A stretch of DNA of 64,000 bases from Liriodendron chinense (taxonomy: Eukaryota; Streptophyta; Magnoliopsida; Magnoliales; Magnoliaceae): contig PVNU02000935.1 in assembly GCA_003013855.2 (NCBI GenBank), positions 682,001 through 746,000 of the forward strand, read 5' to 3'. Numbering within the stretch: the stretch's first letter is position 1; the number at the start of each line of letters is the position of its first letter. Below the pieces are notes generated by a model that did no database searches, was not told the DNA's origin, and was given only the letters and a program-made list of their open reading frames with translations. The translations under genes and the position numbers were made by a program. Positions 58,233 to 64,000 of the stretch are shown in pieces.

Positions 58233-58927
58233 CTTCATCATGCATATATAATAGTTATCAAGCTTGTCACCTAGCATTTCTTACGAGTAGGTGGTGCTTC
58301 ATTGTCTTTTGTTGTTGTTTTTCCTTTTTTGTTCTTACATTACAATATTGATACTCTTTATGTTTTATATTCTGGATTTTGTAGGTGGGCCAGTTGATGG
58401 ATTTGCTAGCGTATGAGGTGGAAGTAGCTATAAAGGAAAGATTAGAAATGAAGGCTAGCTTCACGTATGGCCAAGAGATTGGTTTCAATATTGGGAACAA
58501 AATAAAGCCTAGTTGCTCATTCTATGGAGAATGGTTCACCTCAATGTGTAGATTTTTAACAAATATTAATATTATTTTTCACTAGAAATGTAAGGACTTT
58601 AAGTTTCATATATGATATAATTATGATTTGTTAGTTTTAAAAATTTCTTTTTTTGTTTTAAATAATTTGGATGACTATCAGGTGCAATAGATTCAAAAAT
58701 AAATTCAAGCGTAACAGGTGTGCGTTCAGAAAATTTAGCGACGGACCAAACCCGTCGCTAAAATTCCTAAATAAATGCAATCACTCTGTTGCCCATAAAT
58801 TTAACGACGGACCGAGATCCGTCGCAACAATTTTGTACGACGGACCAATATCCGTCGCTAAATCCGTCGCTTGACATAATTTAGCGACGAGCGTAATCCG
58901 TCGTTTAAAAGCTTGAGTGCACAGTAC
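58233..58927 (+). repeat. Distal module of element C, shared with element B
   Basis: An exon-like frame after a TTTTGTAG acceptor (58385-58585) reads GQLMDLLAYEVEVAIKERLE then MKASFTYGQEIGFNIGNKIK and ends TAG; its relative in element B is at 39695. The family is not recognised. Subterminal palindromes follow (AATTTAGCGACGGACCAAAC and GACGGACCAATATCCGTCGC, 58735-58910), but the CACTA terminus is missing. Confidence 0.7.
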
Positions 58928-59859
58928 CTTTTTCTTATATATATATATAAGGTCAAAAATGTTGTCCTCAACACTACTATTTGTGACATTTTCATTACAA
59001 GTGGGCAGATTAGCAACTTCAAATGTCAATAATGGCGGTGAAGAGATAAAGAGCCATTCATACCTCAAAACTTGTCCTATCCAAAAATCAGGTAGGCATG
59101 ACAAAGCGGAAGTGGATGTAAAACTTTTGTGGCCCAAATTAGGCGACCACACTGTCCAAACTGGACAGCGGACCCATGCTGCTGGTTAGTCAGTTAAGTT
59201 GACTAGATTAAACAATGGCCCACTTTTACATGACTTATATCCCTAAATTAAATTCATTTGGCGTAGCGGACCTCCCTTTGATAAGCTGTATAGTCGTATT
59301 TGACGACCCACTATCTTGTAATTTTGTGGGGTGTGGGCTGCCACTTGTGTTCACCCTTAATTCTCACAGGCGCAAACCTGAGTTACAAAAGAGTGATTTT
59401 TTGCCCAACCCTTCTTCCAAGTCAGATGAAGGTTTTGTATGGCCCAGATTGCATATACACATCATGTCAAATGAGTTCTCAAAGGAACCGGTTCCAGGAG
59501 AAAGTTCTTCTCTGATGGGTTAAAAAATCAGGTGATTCAATCATCAGGTAAGTTACTAGTGGAGGACACTGTGGATCACAGCCGATTGCACTCGTGCGTT
59601 GAGGCTGAGTACCCTTACCTTGTGCACTCAGATCATACGTGAATAATAGGTACACTTGATATTAAGCCTCGCATAGGTCAATCCTGACAATGAAAATGCT
59701 TGCCTTAAAGAATCATAACCACGTAATATTGAGATGGGCAAACCAATGAAGAATATGGAGGCCATAAGTCATTCACTTTCATGTACACATATGAAACCTG
59801 AGGATTGTGCAGGGTGGAACACAGCACGAGGTTGTTACTGTGTTGAACTGGCAAAGCCC
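58928..59859. other. Non-coding interval
   Basis: Short (TA)n at 58938-58953; no recognisable gene. Confidence 0.35.
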
Positions 59860-61310
59860 TGTGAGCCCCACCATGATGTGTATTATATCCACACTGACCA
59901 TCCATTTTCAAATCATTTTAGGTAATGAGCCAAATTTGAGGCAGATCCAAAGATTAAGTGGACCACACCATGGAAAGAAGTGGGGACAACCATTGAAACC
60001 TTAGTAGGGCCCACCATGATGTTTCATGATGTTTATTTGCCATTCAATGGTAGTTTGTTTAATCCTCACTTCTTTCTGTTGTGTGGCGCACTTGAGCTTT
60101 AGATGTAACTCATTTTTGTGCCCACACTCTAAAATTATCTGAAAAAATTGATGGACGGTGTGGATTTAATAAAAAGTTCCACATGTTAAAAGTTTTGTTG
60201 TGTAGTAGATAATGTGAAGGGGAGAGAAATTTAGCTTATTTTGTGAGCTAAAGGAAATTGCATGGACCAATGAGAAGCGATGGCACTGAACTTTCGTGTG
60301 CCTTCAACACATGTGAGCCGCACTCCATGTTATGTTGACATGGAAAGGTTCTGTAGGTCCGACCATGATGTGTGTGCTATATCCACACTGTCCATTCAAT
60401 TTGCAAGATCATTTTTAGGGCATATGCCAAAAAAATGAAGCAGAGCCAAACCTTAAGACCACACCACAAGAAATTGTGGGGACAATGAAGTCTGCTGTTG
60501 AGATCTTCATGGGGTCAGAATAATGTTTGTTTACCATCCAAACTGTTCACAAGGTCACACAAACCTGGACAAAGGGTATGCACAAATATCAGCTTTATCT
60601 AAAACTTTTGTGGCCCTGAGATATTTTCAATGTTAGACCTTCCATCCCCACTGCTTTCTGTTGTGTGTTCCATTTGAGGTTTAGATTTGTGTTATTTTTG
60701 GGCTCATCTCCTAAAATGATCTTGCAAAATGAACATGGTGTGGCCCACAAAACTTCACCATGTAAACACAACATGCAATCTACTTTCGGGGAAATGGTTA
60801 CTACTCTCATGAGTGGCTCCCGTGTTTTACCGGTGTGACTCTGAAAGGGAAGGGATTAGTTGAAGCCCCAACTCACAGTGTGGCCTTTACCATGGGGCCC
60901 ACCTGATGTATCTATTCTTTATCCACGCAGTCCATCTATTTTTTTAGATAATTGTAACCATGATCTAAAAAATCAAGAAAATCCAATCGTGTACCATACT
61001 ATATATAGGAAACAGTGGTGATTGAATGCCGCACTGTTAGAAAAATCCTAGTGCCCACTATAATGTTTCTCTAATGGTTATTAGCCATCCAACCTAAAAA
61101 AAAAAAAAAAAAAAAAAACTACAGGAAGAGCCAAAAAAAAAAAAAAATTCAACTTGATCCAAAACTTTCTTGTTCATTAATGGTCAATCACAATTATTTC
61201 CTATGGTATGGTCCACTTGAGAATTGGATCTTCTTCAATTTTGGGTTCATGCCCAGTGTGAATATAAAATACATACATCAATGTGGGCTGCACTGTCTTG
61301 GGTGAGGCCA
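59860..61310. repeat. Three degenerate foldback modules
   Basis: About 59860-60185 (GAGCCCCACCATGATGTGTA to GACGGTGTGGATTTAATAAA), 60350-60830 (CCGACCATGATGTGTGTGCT onward) and 60880-61310 (GGGGCCCACCTGATGTATCT to CATCAATGTGGGCTGCACTG). Cores carry the family motifs; poly-A runs interrupt the last copy. Confidence 0.7.
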
Positions 61311-62739
61311 GGCATGCACCTAATCCATTGCCCTTAAAGCTCTTCAAAAACCCATACAAACTCTCGATCCGACTCCTGATTATCAATGGCTCTTTTTTCT
61401 CAAGAAACCCATCATTTCCGATCCTATTCCTCATTATATTATGCTCCATTTCTTGTAACAATCCATCTTTTGTCTTTGTAACCTATTTACACCTATCCTG
61501 GTGCATTTATGCGAAACAATGGGATGCTACCATGTGTTTGCACTACCTACTAAACAATTGGCAAAATCCTACTCATGTACCATGGATATCTTTTATCACA
61601 TATTATGAAAGGCACTTCCTACACATGTTCATAAATAAGACATTGCGATAATGACACATAGCCCTAATACAAGTGGCACATGCATGATTGAAGCAATGTA
61701 TTCAACAAGTTTACAAAGACATGCCAACATAGGGATCCTATCATAATCCAAATAAAATTGGCAAGGCCATCTCATACAATCCTCTCAAAATGGGAAACCT
61801 TTCCATAGAAGATCAGTGCTGTCACAACGACTATGTAGATTTGAGAAGTCGATTCTTCCTTAAATGGAAAGAAATCAAGGAATACCATAAGGAATCTTCA
61901 TCTAATGATATCAATCCTGGAACATTCACAGATCTCTACAGCCACGCTAGCAAGGAGATTTAAAAATAATTTTGTACCTTGACGTTTGAAGATCTCTTTT
62001 GCCAGGTTGCGAAATTCAAGAAATAATTTTGTCCATAATCACCAAGGATTGTGGACAAGATAGGAAACTAGGAAGGGTTTGCCACCTCCCAAGAGATATA
62101 TATAAGGAGCATACAATGAAGAGCTCGGTGCCCACACCAAACACAATCTCCATACACATCGCAATAATGCCTATCTTAGTCTAGCTTTATATTTGTTCAC
62201 TTATGTCCAACCATGTTGTAAAATGTCAGGACCTTATAGGCGATCATAGGTATTTATTTATTTTTATGCTTATTTTATGTATGTATTTTACCGATCTTTA
62301 AATATAAATCAATAAAATTGGTATTATTGGCCTTTAGTTTCAATGTTTTCTATCTATTATTGTATTATTGAGAAATAAAAGGCCTACAATCACTTTTGAA
62401 AGAGAAGTCCATAACGTAAGGCAAAAGGTTCTCATTCAAAAGGATTAAACCCCACCCCTTCTAAATTGCCTAGTCACCTACAATAATAGGTGGTTCGAAA
62501 GGCGGATTCTGTCTTAATCGGTCCATTTCAGCACCTAGGGTCATAATGCGTTCAATCAAACTCAAGTTGAGTATGACCAAGGCACACCCACACCATCCTA
62601 ATCGCACATGTTTGACTAAATATTGGCTTTGGTTAACACGTGTGGCTTCGTATTTGATTGAATAGCGAAACACAACATAATTATGCATTAAAAAACACTT
62701 CTCTACCTTGCTTTATCTCAAGCATGGCTAGAGTTGGAC
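61311..62739. other. Unassigned interval with coding-like scraps
   Basis: Open stretches at 61283-61651 and, in another frame, about 61785-61960 do not match a family I recognise. CAAGAGATATATATAAGGAG near 62090 is TATA-like. A decayed retroelement is possible but not shown. Confidence 0.3.
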
Positions 62740-62965
62740 ATGAATAACAAATTACTGAATAGTTTACTCAGTTCGGATCGAAAAAAAAGAACCGAACAAC
62801 CGGTTCAAAAGCGCAATGAATCGGATCGAACTAGATTTTTTGTGTTCGAAATAATTTTGAACCGAGCATGAATAGACCACTGTTCGATTCGGTTCGGTTT
62901 GTTAACTCGGTTCGAATTTGTCTGATTCAAATCGATTCGATTCGGTTCGGTTCGGAAGTATAATA
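62740..62965. repeat. GGTTCGGTTCGG-type degenerate repeat with inverted copies
   Basis: GAACCGAACAACCGG on the left and GATTCGGTTCGGTTCGGAAG on the right are inverted relatives; the interior repeats TCGGATCGAA and CGATTCG phrases. Confidence 0.6.
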
Positions 62966-63054
62966 TAAATACCTTTTTTTTTTACTTTTACATTTGAAAA
63001 TTTAACTTTTACTCTCCCACTCATTTTTCACTCGACAACCCAACCCTAACCCCC

Positions 63055-63300
63055 TACCCTCCAAACGATCGAAATCGTAACCTCCTTCCCCTTGATTCCT
63101 TGAATCTCTGGCTCCGCTCCTCTGATGTCGAGTGAATGAAACCTTATCCCTCTTCCCCTTGAATCTCTAGCTTTGCTTATCCAATGTTCGCTGACCAAAA
63201 CCCTAACCCCCTTCCCTTTGAATCTCTGGCTTTGCTCGTCCAACGTCTAATGACCGAAACCCTAACCTCGTCTCTTGAATCTCTGGATCTACTCCTCCGA
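63055..63300. repeat. Degenerate tandem repeat, about 60-67 bp unit
   Basis: About four units with CCCTTGAATCTCTGGCTTTG, then a CGACC..ACCCTAACC segment (near 63065, 63125, 63185 and 63240). Reading frames over it are artefacts. Confidence 0.7.
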
Positions 63301-64000
63301 GAGTACTACGAGTTCCAAAATCCAATGAGTATCGAAACTCTAACCTCTTGCTCATCTTCCCTATGCTCGTCCTTCTTGCTTGTGACTTGTCACTAAGCCC
63401 CTCTACTCGCCCATGCGTCCGACTATCATTCTGCTCGTCCTTTTATAATCTGCAGTTTGCACGTCCTTCAGTCCTGCTCGTCATTTAGTTCTACACTGCG
63501 CGCCAGTCTGATACTCTGCTCATCCAGCTCTAAAGGTCCGATTGAAACCCACTTACTCTTCTATCTGTTTAAATATTTAATATTGTTAATCTATGAATGT
63601 GAAGTGATTAGAGTTTTTTTCTTAATTTGGAAATTTTCTATTTTTAAGACATTTGAGGTTTTTGGATTAGGATTACGGTTTAGCTACCTAGAGGTTTTTA
63701 TTTACTTGTTTAAAGTTTATTCTTATTCCATTTATTTCTTGATATGGCCTGATGAAATATTTATAAATGAGCTAAACTAGAAATGTTGTTAAATGACACA
63801 TTGTTCGACATTTAAGTTTATGGAATCCAAGTTCACTCCCCTAATTTCGACACAACCAAAATGTTGTGTCTCGAGTGTGGAAAAAAAATATAAATAGAAC
63901 CCATTGGCTAAAGCTACATGTAGCATGTTGAGGAGGAGATGCAACGAAGTGTAGCAAAGCATCTGACGAAGTTTAACATTTATTCCTGGTGATCCTAGAC
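63301..64000. other. Non-coding interval at window end
   Basis: I see nothing recognisable; the ORF at 63457-63780 has no known domain. Confidence 0.35.

Larger units (their letters stand above)
45669..58927 (+). mobile_element. Element C: CACTA-like Pack element with MICU, LRR and NAC cargo
   Basis: The left end TGCTACGTGAAAAAGGC is cognate to the left end of B (CACTACG expected). The whole left 3.6 kb (45669-49258) is a diverged copy of 17803-21995, with the A-rich tract shortened. The distal 0.7 kb (58190-58927) is a copy of 39568-40350 but stops before the CACTA terminus, so no target duplication can be scored. Between the shared ends the cargo differs completely from B. No transposase domain seen. 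Confidence 0.75.

Noticed and set aside
61283..61960. Possible gene or old pararetrovirus-like scraps
   Set aside because: No diagnostic motif could be identified in any frame; naming a virus family would be a guess.

Overview
The window is plant nuclear DNA, and I see no intact host gene in it. The evidence is introns with GT..AG borders, plant-type Ty3/gypsy and Ty1/copia retrotransposons, CACTA-type DNA transposons and fragments of plant genes. The gene fragments are the plastid-division factor PARC6/CDP1, a mitochondrial calcium-uptake protein (MICU), a leucine-rich-repeat receptor-like protein, an SDS22-like LRR protein and a NAC N-terminus. The species cannot be fixed from the sequence; an angiosperm with a large, repeat-rich genome is the safe statement.

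Layout. 1-4584: a minus-strand Ty3/gypsy (Tat-like) element whose 5' LTR carries a minisatellite; its RT and integrase core are deleted. 4585-8636: non-coding DNA with small foldback elements and an LTR-like remnant. 8637-16927: a minus-strand Ty1/copia element. Its integrase holds two solo LTRs of one family in opposite orientation, 89 unduplicated bases apart, each with its own 5-bp target duplication. 16928-17802: remnants of a foldback repeat. 17803-40403: a 22.6-kb CACTA-like element (element B) with 3-bp duplication AGT; joining its flanks restores the foldback repeat it entered. B carries broken PARC6 exons. One PARC6 intron is split by a second CACTA element (element A, 26634-37268, duplication TGC) in the opposite orientation, which carries LRR exon fragments. 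41138-43833: a deleted copia element with both LTRs. 45669-about 58927: element C, with the same end modules as B but different cargo (MICU, LRR receptor-like protein, NAC start). 58928-64000: more foldback modules, tandem repeats and unassigned sequence.

Elements A, B and C share an architecture. In order it is: a CACTA-like terminus, palindromic CGACGGA..TCCGTCG subterminal repeats, a strand-asymmetric A-rich or T-rich tract, a run of foldback modules about 0.5 kb long, and a CT-repeat plus AAACCCTAA (telo-box) stretch. After that comes cargo captured from unrelated host genes. B and C also share the same 0.7-0.85-kb distal module. I see no transposase domain in any of them, so they look like non-autonomous gene-capturing (Pack-type) CACTA elements.

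The foldback modules form one family of at least 15 copies here. They have a common terminus (about GGGGCGCGGATT), a copy-specific outer segment that is inverted-repeated within each copy, and a conserved core. Most of the window is therefore nested mobile DNA; cargo exons are recognisable by protein similarity but carry frameshifts, lost exons and stops.
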